From: Patagioenas fasciata
Lineage: Eukaryota > Chordata > Aves > Columbiformes > Columbidae
DNA: 64,000 bases
Direction: 5' to 3'
Assembly (NCBI RefSeq): GCF_037038585.1
Contig: NC_092521.1
Location: 70,112,898-70,176,897, forward strand
Part shown: one piece after another, positions 51,591 through 63,048 of the stretch
Layout: every line of letters starts with the position of its first letter
Position numbering within the stretch: position 1 is the first letter of the stretch
The notes under the pieces: generated by a model
What the model saw: the letters and a program-made list of their open reading frames with translations, nothing else
Database searches by the model: none
What the model was told of the DNA's origin: nothing
Made by a program: the position numbers and the translations under genes

Positions 51591-51895
51591 TGGGGTGGAT
51601 TAACTTTGGCCAACAGCCAGGCTCCCACCCAGCCCCTCACTCAGTCCCCTCATTAGCAGGTTGGCAGAAGAAAATATGGAAAAAACCAGGAACAAGAAAG
51701 CTCATGAGTCAAGATAAAGATGGGGTCAAATCGCCTCCTTCACTCCTGACTTGTACCTGCTTCCTTCCCACTGCCATCAGCGGCCAGTGGGTCCATCGTG
51801 GAGATGGCTGGAGCCAGCTGTTTCTGGTATGGATCTTCCCCGATATCTTCCGTGAGAAAACTGAGTGGAATTTCTCCCTTCCAGATAACGTAGGT
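51591..51895 (-). mobile_element. Short LTR of the same avian ERV family, reverse orientation
   Basis: Begins TGGGGTGGATTAACTTTGGC, AGCCAGGCTCCCACC, and continues to AGCTCATGAGTCAAGATAAA near 51700. These match the antisense of the 3' end of the LTR family at 45165, including the part that copy lacks. Further right, GGAGCCAGCTG and GATATCTTCCGTGAGAA resemble the antisense of that LTR's 5' part. At about 300 bp it lacks the reiterated central block, so it is either internally deleted or a shorter subfamily. The right boundary is uncertain. Confidence 0.5.
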
Positions 51896-52959
51896 TTTGA
51901 GACATGATTGTTTCATGCTCCTTTTTTCACCAGCAAAATGGACTTCTGAGGCTCTAGGTGTGCTACTTGAAATAGTTTTTGAAGGGCTGTACTGTAAAGC
52001 TCAGTGAAAATGTGCGTATTCAAAAAAAAAAAAATCAAAACTGTGTTGACCTAAAGAAAATGGAAAAAGCAACAGTAACTCCAAAGTGTCAGAAAATATT
52101 TAACATTCAAACCCGTTTTCTCATGGACCGAAAGACACGCCATATCCGAATAAAAAGCCTCTTTTTATCAACAACTACAATTGCTTTAGAATGAACCAGC
52201 TCATTGCATGCTGAAGCAACATTGTTGGTCAAGAAACCAGTTTCTGGCATAGTGCTACATGTAGTTACTTTTGCTTTCTCTGGGAGACTGCAAATATAAG
52301 ATGTAGACATTAACACCTCGTGAATACTTTGAACTTTCCATTTAGCTATAGCTTTATTCAGCATGACTGTAGATAAAGGGTAGCAGCAATCAATCATTGA
52401 AGCTTAAAGAACATTTTTAAAATAAGTACCAAGGCCTCATATTTGTTCTGAAACTGTTTTATTTTCAGGGAATACTCTTTAATTTAACTGCCTTGATTTT
52501 AATTGTCTTGCTTTCATATAAAGTTAGCATTGTACCGATCATTTGACAGAGCTAGTCTACTTGTACTTGCCTACATGAGGAAGAGGCAGAATGTGTTTCA
52601 GAGGTGGGGAAGGAAGTGACGGGAAGCATGGATGCACAAGCTGGCAAAGGAAACCCTGTACTCACCCTTCAAATCTCAGATGACTTTCTTGAATCTGTTT
52701 TATGTTTTAGTGTTACTGTACATATGATGTTTTTCCAACAGATTACTTGGCATGTTTATGGGCTCTTTAGTGATTGTTCTGTATGTCAGGTACTTCCCTC
52801 TCTGCTATATTTTTCTGTATATTTTTTATTATGCTGTGCTGTTCTTCCAATCTTTGATTAATCTCAATGAGTTTGTACTTTATGAATAATTTAAAATATT
52901 TTCTTCATTCCTATTACAGAGCTTGAAAATAGCATATTATTCTTCCCTACCCTTAATTA

Positions 52960-53077
52960 TTTGTGGTTTGGGTTTCTTGTTGTTTTTTGGGTTTTGTTTG
53001 GGGTTTTTGTTTGTGGGGTTTTTTTGTTTTGTTTTGTTTCTTTGGGTTTGCTTTGTTTTGGATTTTTTTTGTTGTTC
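52960..53077 (+). repeat. G/T-rich tract with four or more G-runs
   Basis: About 118 bp nearly devoid of A and C on the + strand, made of GTTT, GGGTTT and GGGGTTTTT units. It contains at least five runs of three or four G. On the sense strand it would be transcribed as G/U-rich RNA. Confidence 0.85.
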
Positions 53078-56000
53078 ACAAATGACCTCCTAGCAGGTAG
53101 AAAGCTTAGGCTAATACAAGAGACTTGGACAATGTCATGCTAGCATGGTAAAGGTATCATGATGTGACTAGAAGCCCAGTGCTGTTTGGGTTTATGTAGC
53201 ACCTGGTACATATAAGATATGGTGATCTAGTTATTTGTTTTTGTTCAGGCTTCTCCCCTGTAATAGTTCTATAGACTTTCTACCTTCCATCCTTGCTGTC
53301 CTGTAAAAAGGAGCAGAGATGCTACTTGTCTTTTCACCGTCATTAATCCCTAATTCCATCTACTTTAGCGGGGAGTGAACCCTGATTCTTCTTGCCAATA
53401 ATTGGTGGAGATATGAGAGTTTAAATGCTCTTGAGAAATGCTGCTGTGCAGCAATAATGACATTTACTATACTCACAGTTTGGGGATATTTTTTTTAATA
53501 TCTGTCTGCAAATTCTCATTGGCATCTTAGTTGCAGAAAACCAGCTTACTTGCACTGTTATGTGCCAATCTTTCAGCAGAGAGAATGTACTTAAACAGTA
53601 GTGCGCTGTTTCTTTATTTGAAGTTCCCCCATCCCCTCAATGGGATGTGACACGTGAGAGTTCTTGTTTCTGCGAGTCCTAGTTTTCTCATAGACTTTGG
53701 GAGTAATTTGAAGGCAGTGACTTGATTTGTTGGTTGATTTTTTTTTTTTTTTCTTTTTGGCTTTGCTCATAAGCTTCTTTTGCTCAGGAAACGATAGTTT
53801 TAGTTTGAAGTATTGACAAAAATGACAGGGAGCAGTGTGTTTTTCAAGGTTATAATAAATATGTGCTACCCTGATGTGGTTTTTTGCTTTGTTTTTTTCT
53901 TTTTTGCTCACTTTACCAAGGGCTGGGGTTTTGGTGGTATGTGTATTCATTTGGCCTTTTTTTTTTTCAGAATGAGGTTAAGGTGGTTTCAGCTCTTGTT
54001 TTTAGCTAATTTCTCAAGGGGGATAGAATGAATTTTGTTGTCCTTCAGCTAAAAGTTCACATGCCTCATCAATTGCATTTTCTTCTGGGCATGTTCAGGA
54101 ATGCTGCTTGTTTCTATGGTCTGTATTACATTTAAACATAATTTGCATGCAACAGCAGGCTCTGAAGCAATGATGCTCTTGCTGCCATGACAGGATGAGA
54201 AGCTTAATGGTTATTTCATCAGTGTCACATTTTCAAGTGAGCCTGGAGCCAGAACTGGAAACTGGAAAATGGTTGACTGGTAAGAAAATAACAACTTCAC
54301 GTAGCTTGAGCAAGTTAGGCAGCCTTATGGAAGTATGGTGTGTTAAGAAATAACTTGCTTTCCTTTTAGTCTTAACAGTGAATTTATTGTATATTGACAG
54401 AACGCAATATTTGCATAATTACAAGCACAAAAAAGCAGCTCTCTACATTGTTATTAATCTGTTCAGTAGATCCTCTGGGAGGAGGGCAGGGTGGACACCA
54501 AGGTCATGGCTGGTTTGCAGAGAGCAGCCTGCCCTCTGCAGAGTGTCACCTCTGGATGATGGCAACATGGCAACTGGAATTTGAAAAACTGTTGCCATCT
54601 TTGACAGCACCACCTGTAGCAGCTGGATAGCACAGTTTTCAGTGCAGCTTTTGCAAGCCCAGCCATGGCCTCAAATGTGTCCTTCGCTGAAGCTGTTAGA
54701 TATCATAGCAATTGTGCTGTACCATATCATATGCAGCTCTTTTTAGTTAAGAGCAAGCTCTGACATGTCTCCAAGAGTCATGATCCAAAGGATGACTTCA
54801 CTGTAGTCACATATACCCCAGTGACCAAGCTTAGAGTATGCAGAGGTGGTTGTCCAACCCTCTTCCCAAAGGACCTAATGAACAGATTTGTAAAAAAGTG
54901 CAGAGAGTTGCGTTTTTTTGTACTTACTTAAAATTCTGCAGATATTGCTTTCTTTTTGGTACAGATGAATGTGTTTGAGAAACTGAGGCCTTGACTGTTA
55001 AGAAAGCAAGTTAAAGGACAGATGATAATGGGCACCAGGAGTCAAGGCTAATTAGAAGGCAAGATGGCTTTATGTATGTTTTAACCTGTACTATGTCTGA
55101 AATGCTGGGAAACAACATTACCAGTGGCTGCTAAAAGGCAAAGCAAGTTCTCACTACCAAGCAACATGGCCAGCAGATAAATTGTAGATATGAAAAATGA
55201 GTTATTAACAGTTCCATTTTAAGAGGACCAAGCAGAACATACTGAGCTACTCTGTTCCAGGACCTGCCAAGGAGAGGAAATGCTGATGCCTTTGGAGTAG
55301 AGCAGTATCTGGCCTGCAGAGCAGAGGATTGATAACTGCAAATGCTCCTTTACTAATTTACTAGAAGCTAAAACCTGATATCTGTGATCATGAGATCATA
55401 AGAAGCCCACTCTGCAAAAATATTTGATGTATTGCAGAATACATAATCCTGTGCTTTCTTTAGAAAAAAAAGCACCTAAATGTCCCTTTTCTGCTCATTT
55501 TTCCTACTACTCGCTATTCAGTTTGGGACATATTACAGTTAATTGGCTTTTACCTTTTTCTTGGTAGTAGCATATTTTCCTTCTCTTTTGTTATCATTTT
55601 GTCAGCTTGCAGGCTATTCCATGGTCTCTGGCCTATTTGACAGGCTGTTTTCCCAAGCACAACTTCAGCTGTTTCTGAAATCTGTTAATAGTTTGTAATG
55701 TTGTAGTCCGAGCTCTCTATTATGACTCAATGGTTTTGGCTACTCCACTTGGGTTCACGTAATGTGCTGTGCTTGGTTGCTACGTGCTGCACTTCAGTTC
55801 GGCCAAGTTGTGCACAGGAGCTCTCCAGCTTTGCTGTTTGTGTGCTTGGAGAGTGATCAATGGCATTTTTGCACTGTATCTGCACCGAACTGGGATTTTT
55901 CTGGCTTCTGTGTCTGCTTTTGCTGCCCTTTGGCAGAACCTTTCAAACAATCCTGGAAGAGCTGAAATCAACACTGATCAGCCTGTTTGGACAGAGCCAG

Positions 56001-58150
56001 GTGGCTGATGAATTCGCCCTTCATGCCCACTGAAAGCATGTTAAACACCTCTCGCTTATTCACATGTCAAGTCTGGAAGAGTTTCTAATTAGAGAAGTTA
56101 ATCTTTGTTTTGTCAGGTTTTAGCTGACAAGAATTTCCATAGATTCCCTGAGACTGGAAGTCTTTGGCAGCTAAAAATTCAGCCTACTTGAAATGTGGGC
56201 CATGCAGCTGTCACTGTGGCTCTACAAGGTGGTTTATACTTGTGCCCATTTGAGTTCGTGTAGGAGGACTCATCAATAAGTCCTCATTAAATGTACGAAT
56301 TTTCTTTAATGCCGTGATTCATGGTCCGAAGAAAATATGGTGAGGGGTTATTTGAGAAGTACTGCAAGGAATGGAGGAAGCTGGAATGACATGGGCTGGT
56401 TGATGTGAGAAACATCTTATTTTTTCTTTCAGTAGTGACTGCCTCATGCTAGTTCAGTTTTACCTTGGGTTGCAGCTGTAGTTTCGTTTGTAAGCTGGAC
56501 ACCTGAAATGCCTCACCCCCGTTTTTGCCTGGGAAGTTTCATGGTGCTCACACAAGTTCTCTTGAGTTCCAAGGAACACTCCAGCAGAAACTGTCAGTGG
56601 TTTAATTGTTGAGGTTTTTTAAATAATCAAACAAAAATTCCAAAAAACAAACAAGGTTTTGCAGCTTTCTCTACATCAGTGTTCCAAAATATAGTAATTT
56701 TCTCAACAACAAAGTAGTAACTGTATGTAGCAGTATGTGTATATTGTTTGTTGCCGTATACTCCCTTTTTTGAGATGAAGTTATGCAGGTCTTTTACATC
56801 TGACAGTTCTGAACCATCTGTCTAGCAAGATGGGACTGTAAAATATTCCTAGTTTAAGGTTGTTTTTTTTTTTTTTTAAATGTGTTTTCCAAAAATATGC
56901 ACAAGTTGAGGGTCTGTAGAGACAGTGTGATTAGTTAAATTCCAACTGATTGGATATATTTTGATTTTTTTTTTTTCTTGTATGAAATCAGTTTCATATT
57001 CTTTCTGTGGTACCAGGTTGTGACCGAAGAAGCATTTTTTTTTCTTACCTTCTGTGTTACCGAGAAGGAGGGGAGGAAGAAAAGACCATGAAAAGCGGAA
57101 GTTTCTCATAATACGAACGTATTTTCAGTTAGAGACCACTTTTATGCATGTGGGCATATATAATTCCAGAAGAAAAACCCTTATATTTTGCCTATGCCAC
57201 CCATTTCATTTGATGCACAAGTACCAATTTAGCAGTCCGCAATCTAATTCCCTAGATTATCAGACAGTAAAGAGACAGAATGAAGGAGAGCAGCTTGTCT
57301 TTTTCTGTTAAAAGAGGAAAAGGGTTGGTCACCTTTATCTCCCCCTTTAGTGTAACATCTCAAAGAACATTTTTTTTGTGAGCGATTTGTTGGCTGCAAC
57401 AGCTTTATAATCTAAATGGTGTGAATTGCTGGGAAAGCTCACTTAGTGACAAGTTAAATGTTATAATCTCCTGTAAATTGTGTATGTAATACTGCGTTTT
57501 ATGGTCTGGCCGTGCAGTGCAGAGCTGTTCTCTGTGTAACACTCATGTTGAACATTAACTACTATTTGGGTACAGAAGGTGGAGTGTGCTCTCTAGTTTC
57601 TATTGGGTGTGTGGCAGTCAAAGATAAACACACAAGCAACCAGGAATAGAGTGATCATAGGGCATCAAATCTCCCTCTTTTCTTCTAGTTTTATGAATTC
57701 CCAATATCTTGCTGTTTCTTTTTTATTGCTTTGGAGTGTTTTCTCCTCCCTCATTTGAGCAGGATCAGTTTAGCTTCTGTTGTGCTTTGGTGTGGCTTCT
57801 TTTAAAAAGCGCTGAATTTACTACTTATGAGAAAATATGTTCTGGATACTTTTTGGCTAATGTTGTTTGGTTTATAGCACTTATTGTACATCTAAAGATG
57901 ATGGCTTCTTAGCAATGTACTGCTTTAAGAAGCTGCTGTATTCTCATCTTCTTTCAATAGCATGTTTAAATTTGATTAAGAAAGTCTGTTATTCACCTCT
58001 TGTCTTCCCCCCTGCAAAATAATAAAGCAGTATCTTATGATGATAATTTCATGCTCAAGTTTTTGTGCAGTTTGTTTTATTGGAGCTCTTCATTCTGTTC
58101 TTGAAATTTGATAAGATTCCATTTCTGTGCTTCTGCTGCTTTGTTAGTAA

Positions 58151-58195
58151 AACAAACAAAACCCCACAAAAAACACACCAACAAAACTCAACTTA
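58151..58195. repeat. A/C-rich low-complexity tract
   Basis: CAAAC/CCCACAAAA-type units; the complementary counterpart of the G/T-rich tracts elsewhere in the intron. Confidence 0.75.
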
Positions 58196-59463
58196 AAGAA
58201 AACTTGCTACCTACACCTAAGCTTGCTTGATCTGGAAAAGCAGAGATGGAACTCTTCATCTTGTCTCTTGTTGGAGAAGACAGATTTTAGACACATTGGA
58301 TTTCTGGCTGTTAAAATTGATGCCTCTTTTATGTGGACAGACAAACCAAAGGAACTGAATGCAATTTAGCTCTTCTTCACCTGAAATAATTGAATTTTGC
58401 TACAATTCGGGACGAAGCGGCAATGTTTAATATGTTAGAACTTAAAAAAAAAATCCTCAAGGATGGATGCGGGACAGCAGGCACAAAGGTAGTTCCAGAT
58501 CTGTACTTCCCTGTATAAAATACACTTGTAATTTCAGTCTCTTACTGAGGATATATCATCATCTCGTGTGTAGGCAAGGCATTTTTTTTTTTTCCTCAGG
58601 AACTTGAAAACTTCCTTCCCCAAGTAACATAACACGGTTTGCGTGAAAAATTGGTTTATTATTCCCTCTTCCTCCTACCCATATGTAACCTCCAAGCTTT
58701 GCTGCTTCTAGTGTTTGAAACTGAAGTATTGGGTATCTAAATTCTTGGCTTAACCTCCAAATGGATGCACAGGCAAATGCAGCGTAGCTTTAAGATCAGC
58801 TAACTTTTCTACTAGTATCTGTAGCCCATGATTTGGATTAGTTTTGTTTCCATGCCTATGTGTTTCATGTGGCATGCCAAGTAGGAATTGTTTGGGGTTT
58901 TTTTTTTGCCTTTTTTTTGCTTCACCATTCAAAGGTTGTAAATATGATTGCAATTAGCAACGTTATTGAAGGATTCCTATCAAATCACATCCATTTTCCT
59001 CACAGTGCTCTTCAAGTGTTCAAGCCGTCCAGAATTTATTTTGCAGCTTGAATGGTAGTATGGCACTGCATGACTGCAGTTGATCCGTGATAACAGCCTG
59101 CAGATTTCAGGCAGCATTTCAAGCAAGCTTTTACTGGAGAATTTGGCTTCCTGGGGTTCAAAAAGTTGGCTCTGTGACTTAGGACACTTAAGGACATAAG
59201 CCTTTCCTTTCTCTCCTACATTTTGAATTACAGTGAACTTTGAAAGTTTTTCTTTGAGGATGAAGTCTGATGCTGTTGGAATAGCTGCAGGCAAGAACAA
59301 CGTTTCACTGTATCTTTCTTGAAGAAAACAAAAAGAAAAGCCAATACAATTATTTAGAATAAATAGAATTACTATGTAGATATTTTTCCCATTATCCATC
59401 TTCTGTCTACCATTTGAACTTATAAAGAAACTCACCCGAACAAACCAACCCACACCCACCCAC

Positions 59464-59481
59464 AAAAAAAAAAAAAAAAAA
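59464..59481. repeat. Poly-A run of 18 next to the exon 2 acceptor
   Basis: Eighteen consecutive A residues lie 20 bp upstream of exon 2, preceded by a short CCCAC-rich stretch. The run is probably length-variable between individuals. I do not see a transposon body attached to it. Confidence 0.9.
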
Positions 59482-59501
59482 CACTTTCTTTTCTGTTACA
59501 G
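59482..59501 (+). other. EPB41L4B: 3' splice site and short polypyrimidine tract of intron 1
   Basis: A pyrimidine-rich stretch of about 13 bases, with one G, ends in ACAG immediately before exon 2. It is preceded directly by an 18-A run (59464-59481), so the tract cannot extend further upstream and the branch point must lie in or beyond the A run. The acceptor itself is good. Confidence 0.85.
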
Positions 59502-59606
59502 AAAAATGCAAAGGGACAGGAGTTGTTTGACCAAATTGTCTATCATTTGGACCTTGTGGAAACTGATTACTTCGGCCTACAATTCATGGATGCTTCCCAG
59601 GTTACA
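59502..59606 (+). CDS. EPB41L4B: EPB41L4B coding exon 2, FERM F1 lobe
   Basis: This 105-bp, 35-codon phase 0 exon encodes residues 97-131: [18 protein letters not shown], then [17 protein letters not shown]. This is the F1-lobe segment of the EPB41L4/5 FERM domain (helix after GQELFDQ, then the DYFGLQ strand). The acceptor is CTTTTCTGTTACAG and the donor is GTAAGT at 59607. The next residues in relatives (HWLD...) would be in exon 3, outside the window. Only one frame matches, and the neighbouring sequence on both sides is noncoding. In the human protein as I recall it, the residue after QV is Ala, whereas this genome has Thr; this is an ordinary substitution at the exon edge. Confidence 0.96.
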
Positions 59607-59702
59607 GTAAGTATAACTTCAGTTTATTTTTATGTTCTGCAGTAGTTTGTGTTGCCTGTTATAGATGTATTACTGGTGCAGTTTCATGGAGAGATGTAGG
59701 CA

Positions 59703-59918
59703 CCCTATTTCCCCAAAAATAGGACAGGGTCTCATACAAATTTTGCTCCAAAGGATGCTTCCTTTTTGTATGTCTAGCTGCCTGGACACTATTTAAATTG
59801 TCTTTTTCATGAACTGTAACTAGGGCTTATTTTTGGAGTAGAGCTTATATTTCAAGCATCCTCAAAAATCCTGAAAGATCATGGTACTGGGGTAGGTCTT
59901 ATTTTCAGGGAAACAGGG
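59703..59918. mobile_element. 216-bp TIR element (MITE), possibly Tc1/mariner-like
   Basis: The ends form imperfect terminal inverted repeats of about 24 bp: CCCTATTTCCCCAAAAATAG at the left, and the complement of CTTATTTTCAGGGAAACAGGG at the right. The element is flanked by CA on the left and TA on the right, consistent with a decayed TA target duplication. Inside it repeats the GGGCTTATTTTTGG motif. There is no coding capacity. Similar CCCCGAAAATAAGAC-type elements are known from other vertebrates; the superfamily is uncertain. It sits 96 bp after EPB41L4B exon 2. Confidence 0.7.
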
Positions 59919-61217
59919 TATTAGGGGATATACTGCTGAAATAATTGATACCATGTTTAGTTCCTGCACATAAAGCCAGGTCCTTTAAACGAGTTGTGTC
60001 GTTTTGTATGATGTGCACATGACTTGATCACACATAAGTGAAAAAACAACAGTTGGGGGTAAAGAAAAATGTGCTTTGTGTTTAATAAGCTCATGGTATT
60101 AAAAATGGGCTAAATCTCTTACAAGTAGGGTTTTCTTGTAACTCCTATCTTTGAAGTTCCATGAACGGATTATGCTGCAACAGAGAAGGGTTTTCATTCT
60201 CTATCCAGTGACTCCCACAATTTACAGCTGAGAAAAACAAACAAGCATACTAAAAAACCCAACACAGATGCAGGTTGATAGATATTTTAGTAACACAGGC
60301 TTAAAAGACTGCAACTTTGTGGTTAAAGTGTATAAGTGTATTGCTGTGTATTTAATAATTTCCTTTGTTCGCCTTGCATGTTGAGGTATCAGTATGACAG
60401 CAGCTTGGGTTGTAGGTAGAGAATGTACAGACTTGGAATACCATTCAAGTGTTTGCTTTTAGATTATCTGGTCGGTTTGTGTTATTTCCATAAAGCAACA
60501 GAAGTCATGTATTCTGTGCTATTAATAAAAAAATGGGAAAATGTAGCCATAATATTGACATCTTGTGAAAAGTAGGTTCTCACTATCATCTCAGAATTCT
60601 CAGCTTTATTGTCTAGCAGCATGGGTCAATGTGATTAGGTCAGATTGGTGTTTTATCAGCTGCACTGTGATCTGTATTTTACCCATGAATTCAAACAAGC
60701 AGGAAACCTGTCCAAATATTGTAATGACTTGATGCTGAGAAAGAGAATCTATGCTTTTGGGGAGGACAAAACTGGTATTATCCGTTTGAAGGTTATCCTA
60801 CTGTTCCAGTTAATTTAAGAGTATGTGATTATTACTGGGAAATTGTTTGAATGAGGTATGTTCATAATGGGTTTGGAGGTTTTAGGAAGTTTAGTGTGTG
60901 TTCCTCATAAAATTTATATTACATAAATTGTGTGTCCTTTTATGATGGATCTGGTAATAAGGACACAGCTAGTAGAGCAGAGACTGCTCATAGTAGGAAA
61001 AAGAGAGATTATATTGTCACTGATTATCAAATCACCTAATTGGGAACTTGATAGCTAGGAATAGTTACCTAGCAAGGAGGTCTGTAATGTTTTGAAAGAA
61101 GGGAAGCAGAAAGAGAGAGTGAAACAGCATTTCCTAGGAAGATACAGGGCAGAACAGAAGCAGAAGACCTGACTGAGCAAGCAGAGAACACTCATTTTCT
61201 TGTGTATTTGCAAAACT

Positions 61218-61270
61218 ATATTTGAGATCCTTGTGGGCCCCTTCCAACTCACGACATTCTATGATTGTAT
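61218..61270 (+). mobile_element. CR1 LINE 3' tail (very short)
   Basis: GAGATCCTTGTGGGCCCCTT, CCAACTCACGACATTCTATG match the last 50 or so bases of CR1, with a single octamer-like ATTCTATG unit. It is an extreme 5' truncation. Confidence 0.78.
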
Positions 61271-62089
61271 AATTGGAGGACTCTCTTGAATGGTAAGGAA
61301 GATGAAGTAGAGACATGAGCCAAGTACATTTTCTGTAGATAATAGCTCTGTCCCTGGTGTTCAGGGCAAAATGTGCTATTTCTTTACTCTGTATTGAGGG
61401 GGAAGAGGGAAAGCAAATCATGGCATCTACAGTTAGAAGAGGGATAAGAGCTATGAACAGCTCTGCAGGGCGTAAAAAAGTCAACACTGCTTGCAGTGCT
61501 TGGGTAGTAGGGTTATGGTTTCCTGGATTAACAGGAGTGTTGAGGGCATAGTTCTTCACCTTCCCTGGAGTTCAAGACTGAAAACTCTCATCTGGATGGG
61601 TTTTTGTCTGGCTCAAGCTGGGCTGAGAGTAGAGCTTAGAGAGTGTCAAGGCACCAACTTTTATCTTCGCCAGCACCCTGTGTAAAATGGTTCCATGCTT
61701 TAGCAGCTTTCCTTGGTCTGTTTTGAACTTGTGACCCACTGATTTAATTTGCATATCAATTAATGCATAGCCTACATATGCTTCTGCTTAGTGCCAGCCC
61801 AGCCACACAGTGACAATTGCAGAGCTGGGAGATGAAAGTTGTGTGAACTCCTTGAGGGTCTAAGCCTTTGTCTTTATTATGTATTGTTAAGGGCCAAACA
61901 TCTTTAAGCCACCATTTTAATAAGAGAGCACAGAATAGTCTTTGAATAGTAGAGATTGCTTCTGTGTGCTCCAAGACCAGCAGCTTTTTGCCAATGAGTC
62001 AGGACAAGCAGTGTTGATAGCTGTGATTTAGAAAAGAAAATTATGGTTAGACCTTATCTGCTTTGTTAGGAGGAAAAAAAAAAGCCCAC

Positions 62090-62146
62090 AGAACCAACAA
62101 ACAAACAAAACAACCCCACACACAAACACATACAAAAAAACCCCTT
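62090..62146. repeat. A/C-rich low-complexity tract
   Basis: ACAAACAAACAAAACAACCC, then CACACACAAACACATAC-like sequence: an imperfect CAAA/CA array of about 55 bp. Confidence 0.85.
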
Positions 62147-62983
62147 TGTTTGAACAGCTTATTTTTAGTATGCTCCCAAAAATAATTTTGCAAACAACTT
62201 TAATGTTGTGAAAGGCAGGATGTCAGCAGTAAGACAGTAAATACTGTGAAGTCGATTTGGTGAACTCTGCATCAGTTTTTATCTTGTGCTCTTTGAAGAT
62301 ATCAGTGAATAGAAGGATGTAGACAATTGACTAGTAGTTTATTCGAAAGCAAAGTTTTGGGTACTGATGTACTTTAAGTTATCTGCTCTTAACTCCATAA
62401 GCAGCAATATTTGGGGGAGAGGGGTTGTTAAGTATTGTTTTGTTGTAAGTATTGTTAGAGTGTGGAAGAACTTGACTTAGTGGAAAACTTTTGTTCATAA
62501 GTCAGGTTTAAAAAATGGTACAGATACATTGGCTGCTGATGTTCAGCATCTTGACTGATCACAATTTACAGGTTATAGTGAGGAATAGAACTGCATTTTA
62601 GTGTGGTTGCATTATAGTAGCTTTGGTCCAACTCTTTTTTTCTACCAATTCAGTATAAAAACTCCTGAGAATTAGTGCTCTGCAGCTGTTCTAGTGATGG
62701 GTCATCGTTCTCATCCTTTTTAAAATTTCTGTTTTGCGGTGTGTTTTATAATGTGCATAGCGTAGTAGTACAGTGGGCCATGCATGTAATTTATAAATAA
62801 ATATGCATATATTGGAAACGTGTGCCCAAAAACTTATTTACTTTTTGCTTTATTGAGAAAGGTTGGAGACCACTGCTCTAGGACAGCTCTAGTGAGTCTG
62901 GGAACATTCTAAGGCCCTTCAAATATTTCCATTGTTTTGTAATAAAAACTGTGCTCTGCTTTTCTGTTCCTCCTCTGTGGAAG

Positions 62984-63048
62984 GGCAGGAAAAGAGAAAG
63001 AGAGGGAAAGAAGGAGTTAAGGAAGGAAATGAGAATCAAAGAAAGAAT
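62984..63048 (+). repeat. Polypurine-rich stretch
   Basis: About 65 bp composed almost only of A and G (GGAAAAGAGAAAGAGAGGG and similar) on the + strand, with few interruptions. Confidence 0.75.

Larger units (their letters stand above)
51896..59463. other. Intron 1 sequence without recognisable genes
   Basis: Unique-looking sequence with homopolymers (T15 at 53738-53752, T15 at 56863-56877), a G/T-rich tract (52960-53077) and a C/A-rich tract (about 58151-58195). The 161-codon minus-strand frame at 58980-59465 is discussed separately; I do not annotate it as a gene. Confidence 0.55.
5179..59501 (+). other. EPB41L4B: EPB41L4B intron 1 (54.3 kb)
   Basis: The intron is bounded by GTGAGT at 5179 and an AG at 59500-59501. 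Both neighbouring exons are phase 0 and the encoded peptide joins smoothly (VELP then [11 protein letters not shown]), as in the family. A very long first intron is common for this gene group. It contains transposon fragments, simple repeats and sequence with no recognisable coding content. I found no convincing additional exon in it. Confidence 0.9.

Noticed and set aside
61134..61559. 141-codon minus-strand frame
   Set aside because: It runs through a CR1 tail and has no recognisable content, so it is a chance frame.
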